Of a DNA stretch of 64,000 nucleotides, positions 8,318-16,641 are shown piece by piece. The position numbers and the translations under genes are program-made. The DNA is from Pelomonas paludis (GTDB lineage: Bacteria; Pseudomonadota; Gammaproteobacteria; Burkholderiales; Burkholderiaceae_C): NCBI RefSeq assembly GCF_039872745.1, contig NZ_JBDPZD010000001.1:186001-250000 (forward strand), given 5' to 3'. Below the pieces are notes generated by a model. It worked only from the letters and a program-made list of their open reading frames with translations, had not been told where the DNA came from and did no database searches. Every line of letters begins with the position of its first letter. The stretch's first letter is position 1.

Positions 8318-9985
8318 CTACTGCACCAGGCTCGAAACCTCACCCCCAAAGGACTCGAAACTAATTGGCACATTATTAACAACCAATTTCCCAGAATCGA
8401 ATCTTACATGAACGGCGCCAGAATTTAGATAAAAATCTCTGCTTTCCTTGCATGCTGAATCACGCTTTGCCAACACGGTCATGGCTGTACCGAAGCTCTC
8501 CATGTATCCTGAAACTTCACTATTCGCCTTGTGATCATTCGGGAATAACAATCTGGCAGCCCACTCAATGTCAAATCCAACGTTGTGCATGCATTTTAGC
8601 GGCAAAGCCTGTCCCAAGTCATCCTCGGTCCCATGAGAGGTTCTTGCCACGCAAAGATTAAAATAGGCACAATACGCCCTAACGAAAGAACTTCTAGTTA
8701 ACTCGTTCGGCAGGAATGACCTGAGCCATCGATCCATTTTTTCCGCGTCTCGAGTGAGTGATGCGAGAAGCAAAATTAAATCTATTCGACACCCTGCTTC
8801 TTGCAAAGGAACTTCAGATTCTGGGTATTCATCGGCAAGACCAGCATTTCGCACCAAGTCGGTGCCCGGGAACATTTGAACGAGCAATGCCTCCAGCTCG
8901 TCTCTGATCGCACATCGGTCAACAATTGGTAGCCCGGAAAGACGCAAGAGGGCTTCGCCAAATGCAACCCAGAACCATTGCATGAAGCTCAGATAGTAAT
9001 AGTTGGCCCCAAAGTGCGGTGCTATTGACGTTGGAAAGCTTCTTGCTATACAGCGTGATAGCATTCTTGCCAAGTGCGTTGCCTGCTCCACTAAATAGTG
9101 GGGGCCACGCCTCCCCGTCACTATTCCGTAGTGAGGCAATATGTGGGAAGCGGAGAAATCCAGCCACCGTCCGGACAGGCACACATTTGATGGGCCGACG
9201 CCTCCGTGTACGAATCTCTTCGAGATAGCTCTTGCAATTTGCTCCGCCTGCTTCTTGAGTAGAGCGTCAAGCGCGCGCGTAGAGGCAGTTGTAATGAGGG
9301 GCCATTCATTGCGCGACAACTGTAGATGTTCGCGTGCCCATTCCCTCATCGATATCGTTCGCAATGCATCACCTTCTGCGAGGTCTGGCGAAAGGAAGTG
9401 TCGCGCAGGCATCAGGTGTGCGAATCGAATATCAAACTCGCGAAGTAAAATACACCTGGGTACGATTTCAGCCGAACCAGCTGAGCCCGGGTACGCCGGT
9501 ATGAAAGTCTCGGTCGCAATCGCGGCGAAGACTTTGGTGACGCCATGAGGAAGCGCGGCTTCAGCGAAACGGGTGAAATAGACTTCCCGCAAACAGTCTT
9601 GCAGTGAGCTTCCACCGAAACTGTGCCAAAAAGGTGCCGACATGGCTGCGAGAGGCGTTCTTCCCAAACCTTTAATTTGGATATCGCCGACTACTCCGCA
9701 GCGTCCTGAGCCACCATTTCTCCCTACGCCACGACCGCCATATCGATCCGCGAGAGCCAGGGCATCACCGTCGTGCTTCAGGTGACCAATTTCCCGCGCG
9801 ACAGGTTCGCAATAAGCAAATTCAGCCGGATCATCAGCCATGTTCGACCACAGCACCTTTGGCTGCGCTAGGCGTCGAACAGGGAATCTAACGAAGAGAG
9901 ACTCCGGCAGTCCTGATGGCACTACAACCTTTGTAGAAGTTTCACTCTGCCCGTGGGGGATGACGGCCTGCACGTGAAGCGCCAT
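8318..9985 (-). CDS. SelO/YdiU-like pseudokinase (possible protein AMP-transferase)
   Basis: 555 aa. The block DIQIKGLGRTP (Lys105), then LREVYF (Glu134), FVHGGVGPSNV (His260, Asn267) and RWLDF (Asp276) matches the order of the Lys, Glu, Asn and metal-binding Asp of SelO/YdiU. Those proteins bind ATP in an inverted pose and AMPylate Ser, Thr or Tyr. The glycine-rich loop and the C-terminal 250 residues differ from typical SelO, so this is a divergent branch. It is the last gene of a leftward operon with a sulfotransferase 23 bp upstream. Base composition is clearly AT-richer than the flanks. Function as a modifying enzyme is inferred. Confidence 0.6.
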   Translation of the reverse strand: MALHVQAVIPHGQSETSTKVVVPSGLPESLFVRFPVRRLAQPKVLWSNMADDPAEFAYCEPVAREIGHLKHDGDALALADRYGGRGVGRNGGSGRCGVVGDIQIKGLGRTPLAAMSAPFWHSFGGSSLQDCLREVYFTRFAEAALPHGVTKVFAAIATETFIPAYPGSAGSAEIVPRCILLREFDIRFAHLMPARHFLSPDLAEGDALRTISMREWAREHLQLSRNEWPLITTASTRALDALLKKQAEQIARAISKRFVHGGVGPSNVCLSGRWLDFSASHILPHYGIVTGRRGPHYLVEQATHLARMLSRCIARSFPTSIAPHFGANYYYLSFMQWFWVAFGEALLRLSGLPIVDRCAIRDELEALLVQMFPGTDLVRNAGLADEYPESEVPLQEAGCRIDLILLLASLTRDAEKMDRWLRSFLPNELTRSSFVRAYCAYFNLCVARTSHGTEDDLGQALPLKCMHNVGFDIEWAARLLFPNDHKANSEVSGYMESFGTAMTVLAKRDSACKESRDFYLNSGAVHVRFDSGKLVVNNVPISFESFGGEVSSLVQ

Positions 9986-10008
9986 GAAATGTCAATAACA
10001 ACTTTGCG

Positions 10009-11091
10009 TCAGTAGCCTTTCAATAGAGCCTCGACCGGAAAATTTAGTCCGACAGATTCCCAAACCGACGCCACTCTATGTATAGCTGCGTTGCTCATTT
10101 CAGACCAATCTGACCGCTTCTCGATACCAGGTTTGCCGATATAGAAATCGCCAGCAGCCGACTCGGATCCAAACGCATTTCGCCACTGATCAGCAACTTG
10201 TATCATCGAATACTTCTCATAGGGAACTACCGTAAAATTCCCAGGCTGGAGAATTCCGCATAGCGCCATTCTATAGTGATAGAGCTCCCAATATTTTACA
10301 TAGACATGGAAGTAATCCATGATTCTGCATTCTGAAGCGTCCTTAATGAGCCATGACACGTCTCGCTCCGCCCATCGCTCAATGTTTGATCTCGCCTCAA
10401 ACTTCTCCCCAGCTGGCATTCCACCGGACTTGTCGATGGTAGACAGACAGGCTGATACAGGATTTCGGACTGTTAAAAAGTAGTGCGCGTCAGCCCCAAA
10501 AACACTCCTAAATAGGGCGCCGGCGTAGACTGCTTTCGTCAACTTTTTCGGAACGACGACTCGCCCTGATTTCGGCCGAGCATTCCTAGTGTCGAAGTAC
10601 ATTTCCACGGTTGTCAAATATTGAGCGAGCGCACTCAATATTTCAATCCAGGTGTTACCAGGGCCGATTTTGAATGGCCTTGCGTCTGGGAAGCCATCGT
10701 GCGCCACAACCGCAGGGACCGCTTCTGGATTGTAGCCTAGCGCTTGATAGAGCTCTGAAGTGAGGTACGAACCACCCGTTCTAGGGATACCAACAACGCA
10801 AATGAATCTGAACTTGTCATGAAACTCAGTTAGCTTGTCCAAATTTCCAGTTGTCAGCGCCTCATTCCAGCTCGCAACCCGGCGAATCGCATGCTGACCT
10901 TGCTCAGACAACAAAATTCTCTCAATTCTTGCCGCGCGACTAATCTTTGAGAATCTGTTTGAACGCGTCTTTTCTGTTACCTGATCCGACCATTCTTGAG
11001 TGCCATAGCCCTGATCATCCAAGAGGTGGCAGAGAAAATCTACGAATGCCGCAGACAGCGAAGCAATGACGGCAGACTCTTGGGAGTGCAT
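10009..11091 (-). CDS. PAPS-dependent sulfotransferase family protein
   Basis: 360 aa. After about 95 variable helical residues comes FICVVGIPRTGGSYL, the 5'-phosphosulfate-binding loop (PRTGGSYL, residues 103-110). FLTVRNPVSACLSTID follows, with Arg209 and Ser217 placed as in the 3'-phosphate site. It should transfer sulfate from PAPS to a hydroxyl group. An APS kinase two genes upstream would supply PAPS. No carbohydrate genes are nearby, so a protein acceptor encoded in the same operon, for example the Tyr-Tyr terminus at 13071-13931, is plausible but unproven. Confidence 0.78.
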   Translation of the reverse strand: MHSQESAVIASLSAAFVDFLCHLLDDQGYGTQEWSDQVTEKTRSNRFSKISRAARIERILLSEQGQHAIRRVASWNEALTTGNLDKLTEFHDKFRFICVVGIPRTGGSYLTSELYQALGYNPEAVPAVVAHDGFPDARPFKIGPGNTWIEILSALAQYLTTVEMYFDTRNARPKSGRVVVPKKLTKAVYAGALFRSVFGADAHYFLTVRNPVSACLSTIDKSGGMPAGEKFEARSNIERWAERDVSWLIKDASECRIMDYFHVYVKYWELYHYRMALCGILQPGNFTVVPYEKYSMIQVADQWRNAFGSESAAGDFYIGKPGIEKRSDWSEMSNAAIHRVASVWESVGLNFPVEALLKGY

Positions 11092-11276
11092 ATTTCAAGT
11101 GGTAACAAGTCTCGTCCAACGACCAGTCGAGGACGACGAGGTATTAAGCAGCCATGCCCGCTTCTACCTATCGTTAGGGCGTACGCCAATCTTCACCTTT
11201 TGCGATTCGCATATCTAGTACCCATCGCCCATCGGTAGCAATAAGAAGGGTAACCCAATAACGCCCACACTTCTAA

Positions 11277-11768
11277 TCAAGGAAGCCATATGTTGCAACT
11301 CCGCATTTGCCCGAGGTTTCCCTCTGCACGGAGTCGCCCCGCCCTTACTAGTATGGGAATTCTGCCTTGAAAAAAGTCTAGTGGTAAGTCCCGCAATTCC
11401 GGCGGAAGCGCGGTGAGTGCCATACCAATTGCCCTCGCGGCCAATTCTTTCGAGTGCGAACAGTTGGAAACTATCGCAGCATCAATTGTCTCGATATCTG
11501 CCGCTGCGAGAGACTCGGTAAAGTGCTCAGAGACAGATTCAGCAGGGCCCTCTGATTCAGCTACTGACGACCGCAAAGCTGGGCATATCTTGAATGCTTC
11601 CTCGCGATCAATCTCCGTGGCATTTGCAAGCAAGCTGGCAAATTGTCGAAGGTAGCGATCTCGCGCCTCGCCGTCGGGCATGGATTCGACTTCGATTGCG
11701 GCCGCTCGCATTGCTGCACTCGCATGTGCCAGCAAAGCCTGCAAATCGTCATGTTGAGCGGGACTCAT
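11277..11768 (-). CDS. Hypothetical helical protein of the sulfotransferase operon
   Basis: 163 aa, predominantly alpha-helical and acidic in its first two-thirds, with no motif I recognise. ATG 11768 is preferred to ATG 11792 because GGAAG lies 5 nt upstream of it, while the longer start has no ribosome site. It sits between cysC and the sulfotransferase, all on the same strand. A 185-bp gap to the next gene contains no clear structure. It may be a carrier, an adaptor or an immunity-like partner. Confidence 0.6.
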   Translation of the reverse strand: MSPAQHDDLQALLAHASAAMRAAAIEVESMPDGEARDRYLRQFASLLANATEIDREEAFKICPALRSSVAESEGPAESVSEHFTESLAAADIETIDAAIVSNCSHSKELAARAIGMALTALPPELRDLPLDFFQGRIPILVRAGRLRAEGNLGQMRSCNIWLP

Positions 11769-11985
11769 AGCTACTTCCTTGTCGGACTGCATGATGACAT
11801 AGAGGGCTAACCGTGCATATATTTGACAGTGCCCTCTTCACATCTCCATATCCGGATGCTGCATGCAACAGGTGCATCGTTGTCATGCCGGCCAGATGTC
11901 TTGGGCAAGCATCTCATGGCGCTGGAATCGTGGGACGTTGCCGTCGTGGCGAATGCAACCGCAGCGTTCCGAGCTCTAGCGCAAG

Positions 11986-12732
11986 CTATCGGGCCTGAAC
12001 CACCCCTCCAAGATGGAGATCACCAGCGGATGCTGGGCCAACGGGCTTCCCGGCCACAGCACGCTGGTTAACCATGGTCTGCCTAGCTTGCTCGCGCACC
12101 TGCAGATGGGCAAGCACAGCTTCGGCAGCCTGCTCGGCGCTCAAGGCTAAGGTATCGAGCCGAAGCTCAGGTGCGGTGGGCGCTTCGTAGGGCGAGTCAA
12201 TGCCAGTGAAGTTCCTCAGCTCGCCCCGGCGCGCCATGGCATACAGCCCTTTTACGTCCCGCGCTTCGGCTACCGCCAACGGCGTGTCCACATGGATTTC
12301 AATGAACTCGTCCTGATCCACCAGTGCGCGCGCCATTGCGCGTTCAGCCCTCAAGGGGCTGATTAGCGCCGTTAGCACAATTAAACCGGCATCCACCATC
12401 AGTTTTGCCACTTCCCCGACACGGCGAATGTTCTCCACCCGATCGACGACGGTAAAGCCAAGGTCGCTGTTGAGCCCTTGGCGCACATTGTCTCCGTCCA
12501 ACAGGTAGCTATGACGCCCCATGGCGAACAACTTCTTCTCCACCAAATTGGCGATCGTACTTTTGCCTGCCCCCGAAAGGCCAGTGAACCAAAGCACGAC
12601 TGGCCGTTGGACTTTGAGCGCGGCGCGAGCAGCCTTATCTACATCCAAATGTTGGCAGTGAATTTGCCGAAGGTGGGCTCGGGAATCGGCGGAGATGGTG
12701 TTAAGAATACGGGAAATCTCGGAGGAACTCAT
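11986..12732 (-). CDS. cysC: Adenylyl-sulfate (APS) kinase
   Basis: 248 aa. P-loop GLSGAGKST at residues 51-59, then LLDGDNVRQGLN, VENIRRVGEVAKLM, RDVKGLY and NFTGIDSPYE, the full CysC signature set. It phosphorylates adenylyl sulfate to PAPS. A tail of about 40 residues after the conserved C-terminus is unusual. There is no ATP sulfurylase (cysDN) beside it, so its presence next to a sulfotransferase argues for a dedicated PAPS supply rather than general sulfate assimilation. APS would come from the host. Confidence 0.93.
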   Translation of the reverse strand: MSSSEISRILNTISADSRAHLRQIHCQHLDVDKAARAALKVQRPVVLWFTGLSGAGKSTIANLVEKKLFAMGRHSYLLDGDNVRQGLNSDLGFTVVDRVENIRRVGEVAKLMVDAGLIVLTALISPLRAERAMARALVDQDEFIEIHVDTPLAVAEARDVKGLYAMARRGELRNFTGIDSPYEAPTAPELRLDTLALSAEQAAEAVLAHLQVREQARQTMVNQRAVAGKPVGPASAGDLHLGGVVQAR

Positions 12733-13070
12733 CGAACCTTCTCCAGCTGAAGCTCGATCTGATCGTTCATGAGAAAATCGCCTTTGCGCCCGATTGTGTG
12801 GCAGTCAGCACATGATAAAAATATGTCTTGGGCGCCTCGATCGTATGGAAGTCATATGAAGCCAAATGGCTTGCATTGAGGCGACCAACTGCGATGGTCG
12901 CCCACCAATCCCGTAGTGCCAAGCCGATTTACTGCTTACCGAGCCCTTCCGACTTCAGCGGACCCAATGGGGAATTCTGACAGAGGCGAAGTTCAAACCC
13001 CCGAAGTAGATCACGAGATTTAATACCTGAAGGGCTATACAAAGATCGATAGTCCTCATTTGCTGCGTGT
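12733..13070. other. Intergenic region inside the sulfation operon, with a hairpin
   Basis: No convincing gene in 338 bp. An 8-bp perfect inverted repeat (GGCGACCA / TGGTCGCC, 7-nt loop) lies at 12880-12902, downstream of the poly-Ser gene. It lacks a T-tract, so it may be an RNA-stability hairpin or a Rho-type site separating the exported-protein genes from the modification genes. Confidence 0.5.
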
Positions 13071-13931
13071 CTAATAATATGATGACCCGCTGCTGGAGCT
13101 ACTGGAGCTACTAGAGGAGCTACTGGAGCTACTCGATGAACTACTGGAGCTACTCGATGAACTACTAGAGTCCGAATCGCCACAGTCGCCTGCAAACGTA
13201 TTGACGAGATTGCTTGGATCGAAGGCAGTCTTGACCATGTTTCCTCCCGCCCTCGCTCTTCGAGTTCGCCTAGCAATCGTCCGGCCTGCACCATGCCACT
13301 CCTGAAGGCCTGATACCGCAGCTTGCATAGGAACCACACCGGCCCTAAATCCCACTTTAAATGGCAACAAGTCGAGTTCGGCTACTCGACCCCCGGCTTT
13401 CACTATTTCATCAGCTCGTTCGACTCTGCCGGCGAACGAGAGATAGAACCTGTGAGTGGTGTAGCTAATAGGCTCCTTCTTCCAATGCTTCATTGCAAGT
13501 CGCGCAATGAAATTGTTCAAACCCACTTCAATCGATGGGTCGATAGCGTTAAGGCTATCGGACTTGATCATGGCAGGTATGATTTGCCTCATACCAAAAG
13601 CAGCCAAAGAGGGGCCTATTACCAGTGACCCATATTTTGAGTTGCTTGGGGTGAAAAGCTGGAACGTCGACTGCGCCTCTGGAATTTTTTTGCTCTTGAC
13701 ACGCACCACCAGCTTGAGTAGCTGAAGGGCAAGGGCACTGCCGTTTGAATGCGCGCGAATAGGTTGTAAGAGTGGCGTAGCGCCAAGAATTTTCCCGACT
13801 TCAACGCCCTGCGAATCACGCAAAATCCACGCATTCTTCTTCTTGAGATGCGTGGTAAGCCTTAGGGAAATTGATTCCTCCATTGAGTATGAAAATGGCT
13901 CGAGGCTGCCAGTAATAATTGTAATTTGCAT
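13071..13931 (-). CDS. Protein with a 27-serine tail and Tyr-Tyr C-terminus (possible modification substrate)
   Basis: 286 aa, no signal peptide. The body (residues 1-245) is not recognised. It has alternating beta-type and basic segments, ending with an Arg-rich stretch ARRTRRARAGG. The tail is GDCGDSD, then 27 consecutive serines, then GSSYY and stop. ATG 13931 is chosen over TTG 13937 because GGGAG lies 7 nt upstream. Its start overlaps the neighbourhood of the upstream stop (about 4 bp), so the two genes are coupled. The hydroxyl-rich end with two terminal tyrosines, in an operon with a sulfotransferase and a SelO-like protein, suggests it is modified there. Confidence 0.65.
   Translation of the reverse strand: MQITIITGSLEPFSYSMEESISLRLTTHLKKKNAWILRDSQGVEVGKILGATPLLQPIRAHSNGSALALQLLKLVVRVKSKKIPEAQSTFQLFTPSNSKYGSLVIGPSLAAFGMRQIIPAMIKSDSLNAIDPSIEVGLNNFIARLAMKHWKKEPISYTTHRFYLSFAGRVERADEIVKAGGRVAELDLLPFKVGFRAGVVPMQAAVSGLQEWHGAGRTIARRTRRARAGGNMVKTAFDPSNLVNTFAGDCGDSDSSSSSSSSSSSSSSSSSSSSSSSSSSSGSSYY
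13089..13169 (-). repeat. Poly-serine-coding tract (81 bp)
   Basis: 27 Ser codons that mix AGT/AGC with TCA/TCC/TCG/TCT. It includes two tandem 21-bp units and shorter AGT-AGC-TCC units. All unit lengths are multiples of three, so length change would alter the serine count without shifting frame. Confidence 0.9.
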
Positions 13932-13933
13932 AG

Positions 13934-14485
13934 TCAAGCTCCCATGGTTTCCGCGTCTTTCATCGCGACCGCCCTCGATTTCTTATTCCGCTTTAGGTTT
14001 CTACTCCTAATTTTTTGCAGATCGAAAGTCTTGGATTCCCAGGTTTGCGTAGCTAGTTTATTGAGGCCAATAAGCAAGGTAAATTGAAGCTTGGTCGGAC
14101 CAGCCAAAACACTTTCATCTAAGCGCAGGCGGCCGCGCTTGCTGTAGTCGCCCCGAGGCGTCACCTCAAGGTTCCTAACGACAGTTGCTACCAGATTATT
14201 GTTCGCTTCTCCAGGCTTAACTAACTTTGGGTTGGCTGCAGAGATAATTATTTGAACGGGGAGCTTCACTCCCCGTCTCTCACGCTCTGCAGCACGAAAC
14301 CAGAATGAGACAAAATGGCCCCGGCGCGCAAATCTGAAGCGATAGTTGTATTGCTTCCAGGCTGGATCTTTACCTACTGCCCCAGGCGCGGCGGCAACAC
14401 CACCTCCCGCCAGAAAGATGATTGGCGAAAGAACTATCGAGCGGCGACGAATTCGTCCCGAATCACGGTTTTCATCGTTGTTCAA
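13934..14485 (-). CDS. Exported hypothetical protein, possible Tat substrate
   Basis: 183 aa. The open frame extends to a TTG at 14551. However, a perfect AAAGGAGG lies 6 nt before a TTG at 14485, which decides the start. The N-terminus then carries RIRRRSIVLSPIIFLAGG, a twin-arginine-like or very basic signal peptide ending near AAAPGA. The mature part is beta-rich and basic and I do not recognise it. The C-terminus (NLKRNKKSR) is strongly basic. It is sandwiched between a Sec-exported protein gene and the poly-Ser protein gene and overlaps the latter's leader region. Confidence 0.6.
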   Translation of the reverse strand: MNNDENRDSGRIRRRSIVLSPIIFLAGGGVAAAPGAVGKDPAWKQYNYRFRFARRGHFVSFWFRAAERERRGVKLPVQIIISAANPKLVKPGEANNNLVATVVRNLEVTPRGDYSKRGRLRLDESVLAGPTKLQFTLLIGLNKLATQTWESKTFDLQKIRSRNLKRNKKSRAVAMKDAETMGA

Positions 14486-14581
14486 GATATACCTCCTTTT
14501 TAGGCGCCCATCAGCATTGACACTGACATCGGTTGAGCCAGCATTGATCAATTTGGGGGCAGGCAGTGCGAGATTGCTTCT

Positions 14582-15100
14582 TCAGTTTCCGGTGGCCTCA
14601 TCATATTCAGCTTGACAAGCCTCTCCGTCAAAATATCGATTTACCGCCACTTGTGCTAGGCAAAACGTCCGCAAGGCGGCGTTGGTATAAAATAGTCTCC
14701 AACAGGTTTGTTCGCCCGCAACAGCAAGTGCATCAGCACCCCTAAGGCAATCAGCAAGTCGCTTTTCAGGCGTCGGGCAACTGTATGCCGCCCGAATGAG
14801 TCTTCCGCTGACGAACGCCGAAGAATAGGGGCGCTTTAGAAGGAAGTCCCTCTTAATTCCTACCCCACTAATACTGACGGTATAACCCCGATCAACTACA
14901 ATCTCTGCATCGCCATTGGCAGCATCTCCGTTGGTGGGCACGGAGGGCTCTGCCAGTTCTCGACGTTGCGCACAATTTTCTGCTGTGCCCATAATTTCAG
15001 CTGGCTTAGCAGGCTCCTCCACTTCGGCAGGTGGGTTTTCCGCATGCGCGCCGCCTGCAAACCAGAGGGCGAAGATCGAAAGAATCATTCTTTTTTGCAT
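14582..15100 (-). CDS. Secreted hypothetical protein
   Basis: 172 aa with a clear Sec signal peptide (MQKRMILSIFALWFAGGAHA, cleavage after AHA). A Pro/Glu-rich linker follows. The mature domain has several cysteines (about seven, including CAQRR, YSCPT, DCLRG, TCWR, FCLA and EACQ) that could form disulfides in the periplasm. ATG 15100 has GGGAG 6 nt upstream. It is the first clear gene of the leftward operon 15100-8318. No family is recognised. Confidence 0.65.
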   Translation of the reverse strand: MQKRMILSIFALWFAGGAHAENPPAEVEEPAKPAEIMGTAENCAQRRELAEPSVPTNGDAANGDAEIVVDRGYTVSISGVGIKRDFLLKRPYSSAFVSGRLIRAAYSCPTPEKRLADCLRGADALAVAGEQTCWRLFYTNAALRTFCLAQVAVNRYFDGEACQAEYDEATGN

Positions 15101-15485
15101 CTATAACTCCCAAGTATTTGCTTAAGATTGACAGCACATCGTCCAACTGCTGGCGACTGCAATACAATTCATAGGCGTCGTCTGAATGCAAGAAATCTGC
15201 GCCCATTCAGATATTGCGGATGCCAATAATTTGATTTCTTGGTGGCCTTACTATTGGTTGGCGATAGCAAGGTCGGCTTGATATTTGGAACCAAATACAT
15301 AAGGTGAGTAAACCCCAAAACAACTTGCGAACTCATGGGGCCGCACTTCTGGTGTCGCTTCTAGCTTTCATGCTCCGTCGAACCCTGATGAGGCAGATCA
15401 TCAGGAAGAGGATTCGTAGCAACTACTTCCGCTAGGTCGTGCCGCTAGGACAAAACACGCTAGCATCAGCTTTAGTGCGCAGGAA
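15101..15485. promoter_or_regulatory. Upstream region of the sulfation operon with an inverted repeat
   Basis: AT-rich stretch. An inverted repeat TATTTGG-AA-CCAAATA lies at 15282-15297 and is a candidate operator. A short open frame on the minus strand (15206 down to the operon start) reads like protein but overlaps the first gene out of frame and has no ribosome site, so I do not call it. Confidence 0.4.
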
Positions 15486-15689
15486 TCAGTAGTTGTACCG
15501 TCGCATGGAATGGGGGCATGCGGAGTTCCCGCAACCTTTGCGGGCGCAATGGACCGCCTCTGCAATCGCGGCGGCGCTACTCTCTTGAGGCGGAGGCAAC
15601 TGAACCTTCGCTTGCGACGCCACCACGGTTGACAGACTCAAGGTCGTTAACCAGCATAGGCAGCGATGATTGAGGTGCTCCACGTACAT
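15486..15689 (-). CDS. Possible small secreted peptide
   Basis: 67-aa frame. It has a signal-like segment (LCWLTTLSLSTVVASQA), then a linker PPPQESSAAA and a Cys-containing end CARKGCGNSACPHSMRRY. There is no good ribosome site, and its first bases overlap the GGDEF remnant on the other strand. It would be transcribed in the same direction as the sulfation operon, which it precedes. A chance frame is quite possible. Confidence 0.25.
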   Translation of the reverse strand: MYVEHLNHRCLCWLTTLSLSTVVASQAKVQLPPPQESSAAAIAEAVHCARKGCGNSACPHSMRRYNY

Positions 15690-16112
15690 AGACTGGCAAG
15701 CGATGCCCCTCACCCAGTCGGCGTTGGAACCCCTAATGAGGCGGGCTTCAAGGCCGTCAACGACCGCTTCGGACATGCCGCTGGCGACCGCTTGCTTCAA
15801 GTCGTCGAACTGCGGCTCCAGCAGTGCATGCGCGGCCACGACACAGTGGCGCGGCTGGGCGGTGACGAGTTCGTGCTCGTGCTCACCCAGTTGCATGGCG
15901 AGTCAGAGTGCAAGCGCATCTTGGAGCGCGTGCTGCGCAAGGTGGAAGAGCCTGTCGAGGTGGGGCCTGACCAGACGGGTACCGTGTCAGCCAGCAACGG
16001 CGTAGCCTTCTGTCCGAAAGACAGCCAAGACCCTGACGAATTGATGAGGCTTGCCGACGCGGCGATGTATGCAGCGAAGCGCGCGGGCAAAAACGCGGTC
16101 CGAGGCGTTTAG
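15666..16112 (+). pseudogene. Truncated GGDEF-domain (diguanylate cyclase) fragment
   Basis: From about 15748 the frame reads FKAVNDRFGHAAGDRLLQVV, then RLGGDEFVLVL, and ends ADAAMYAAKRAGKN. This is the second half of a GGDEF domain with the active-site motif intact. The first strand and all N-terminal sensory sequence are missing and replaced by unrelated residues, so the junction lies near 15745. It is probably a dead remnant, although a short protein could still be made from ATG 15666. Confidence 0.8.
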
Positions 16113-16641
16113 TACGCCTGGCGCGGACACTTGCTCGCTTTGAAGTCACCTCGGAACTCAGAATCAGCCGGCCGTAGAGGCTGGCCGCCAATGCCGCCGG
16201 CTGATTCTGGAGCCATATCGGCCAAGAGTCGGATTGCGCCGGTTGATCTGGCCCCCGCCGCACCACAGCTGCTGGGCGCGGCAATCTCGGTTCAGCAGCT
16301 ACGTGACGACCACTTGGTCCGCATCCTGGCGGAGGCCGGACAGAACAGTGCCGGCGTCGACGCTCACCCAGGCGCGGACTTGGTGGCATTGACGCAAGCG
16401 AGGGTGCTCGACTTGTCCATTCGGCTTCAAGCATTCAAGACCGAGCTCGAGTCGTTTTGCATAGCCAGACGGCCGGTAAGAAATCGAGCGAACGGCAGCA
16501 ATTGACTTCAGCGCGGTCCAGAGACCGCATCGCGCGTCGGCAAGCCGCAACAGATCGGGGCTACCCCCACTTTCTCGAATCCATACCTAGCGGGCCAAAT
16601 GAGGTGATCTGCTCAAGAGAAGCAATGCCTGGGAGGGCGCC
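16113..16641. other. Gene-poor seam with a 13-bp inverted repeat
   Basis: No supported gene. A perfect 13-bp inverted repeat (AGAATCAGCCGGC at 16160-16172, reverse complement at 16196-16208, 23-nt spacer) may be a terminator-like hairpin or the end of an old insertion sequence. The rest is GC-rich with only shadow frames. Confidence 0.5.

Noticed and set aside
12929..13339. 136-codon minus-strand frame with a VAPVAP repeat overlapping the poly-Ser tract
   Set aside because: It is the shifted reading of the Ser-codon repeat; the repeat units are multiples of three, so frame switching is unlikely, and it has no ribosome site.
15006..15206. 66-codon minus frame reading MGADFLHSDDAYELYC onward
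   Set aside because: Looks partly coding but overlaps the signal peptide of the first operon gene and has no ribosome site.
16131..16505. 124-codon plus frame in the seam before the beta-family gene
   Set aside because: Low-complexity, no ribosome site and no recognisable domain; all six frames here look equally non-coding.
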